Assembly (NCBI GenBank): GCA_934646845.1
Contig: CAKUEV010000135.1
Span: 1-5,481, forward strand
Origin: an uncultured Slackia sp.
Lineage (GTDB): Bacteria > Actinomycetota > Coriobacteriia > Coriobacteriales > Eggerthellaceae
Reading direction: 5' to 3'
Length of the DNA stretch: 5,481 bases
Positions 5,270 to 5,481 of the stretch are shown here, in pieces. Both the position numbers and the translations under genes were made by a program. The notes below the pieces were generated by a model that saw only the letters and a list, made by a program, of their open reading frames with translations, was not told where the DNA came from and searched no databases. The first letter of the stretch is position 1. Every line of letters starts with the position of its first letter.

Positions 5270-5481
5270 ATGAGCACAGAAACCGAGTTCGAATACCAGG
5301 GCATGAACGTATCTCGTCGTGGGTTTATCGGCGGCCTCGCCGCTGCTGGCGCGATTGTTGCGGCTGGATTGTCCGGGTGCGCTGTCGGAAATTCTGCCGA
5401 AACCAAATCTTCCAAGGGAGACGACGTCGCGTCTCAAAATCCTCCTCGTGATATTTCTGAAACGATTGATTGCGACATTAC
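5270..5481 (+). CDS. Tat-exported lipoprotein, probable FAD-dependent oxidoreductase (3' end outside window)
   Basis: Only the first 70 residues are present. They form a clear Tat lipoprotein signal: SRRGFI (15-20) twin-arginine motif, a glycine/alanine-rich hydrophobic stretch (about 20-34), and LSGC (34-37) with C37 as the lipidation site. The mature start is a serine/charged linker ending in ISETIDCDI at the window edge. In Eggerthellaceae many secreted flavoproteins of the fumarate-reductase/flavocytochrome type have just this layout, with a hydrophobic strand and the GxGxxG FAD-binding loop right after such a segment; that loop is not visible here, so the flavoprotein call is inference. 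Such enzymes act outside the membrane on respiratory acceptors or host and diet compounds. The start is fixed by the GAAGGG ribosome site at 5258-5263. It is a monocistronic or first gene with its own AT-rich leader. Confidence 0.8.
   Translation, partial: MSTETEFEYQGMNVSRRGFIGGLAAAGAIVAAGLSGCAVGNSAETKSSKGDDVASQNPPRDISETIDCDI

Overview
The window looks like chromosomal DNA from a high-GC Gram-positive bacterium, most likely a coriobacterium of the Eggerthellaceae type (Slackia/Eggerthella-like). This is an inference. It rests on the RuvA/RuvB protein style, a Gram-positive (CGAAC-N4-GTTYG) LexA box, GC-rich codon use, and two Tat signal peptides, one with a clear lipobox and one with a degenerate one. 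One of these belongs to a truncated gene whose N-terminus resembles the Tat-exported flavin oxidoreductases that are very numerous in that family. All recognised genes lie on the + strand.

Left part (1-1827). The window opens inside the C-terminal half of an AAA/DUF234-type ATPase: the end of a winged helix, then a PD-(D/E)XK nuclease-like domain. A calcineurin-like metallophosphoesterase follows 57 bases later. A 269-base gap then holds a possible 23-codon mini-ORF and a probable intrinsic terminator.

Middle (1828-4201). A 160-aa Tat-signal protein of unknown function ends at a very strong 18-bp terminator hairpin. Directly after it comes a compact control region with an extended -10 element and a full-consensus LexA/SOS box (2427-2440), leading into ruvA and ruvB. 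These encode the Holliday-junction branch-migration complex and lie 12 bases apart. The resolvase gene ruvC is not in the window, so ruvAB appears to be a separately promoted SOS unit.

Right part (4202-5481). Between ruvB and the next gene lie 311 non-coding bases with unusual structure. There is a 38-base-period direct repeat, then a 228-bp segment bounded by 44-nt inverted repeats (36/44 matches, in register). Each inverted repeat is itself a hairpin. This looks like a small non-autonomous mobile element or dispersed repeat. Its right-hand hairpin contains the Shine-Dalgarno sequence of the downstream 138-aa conserved hypothetical gene. A further 340-base gap, AT-rich in its second half, carries a candidate promoter, palindromes and a duplicated Shine-Dalgarno-like sequence ahead of a Tat lipoprotein gene that runs off the right edge.

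The strongest leads are the SOS box at ruvAB and the 228-bp palindrome-ended element that supplies a ribosome-binding site. No CRISPR array, tRNA, rRNA or complete insertion sequence is visible.
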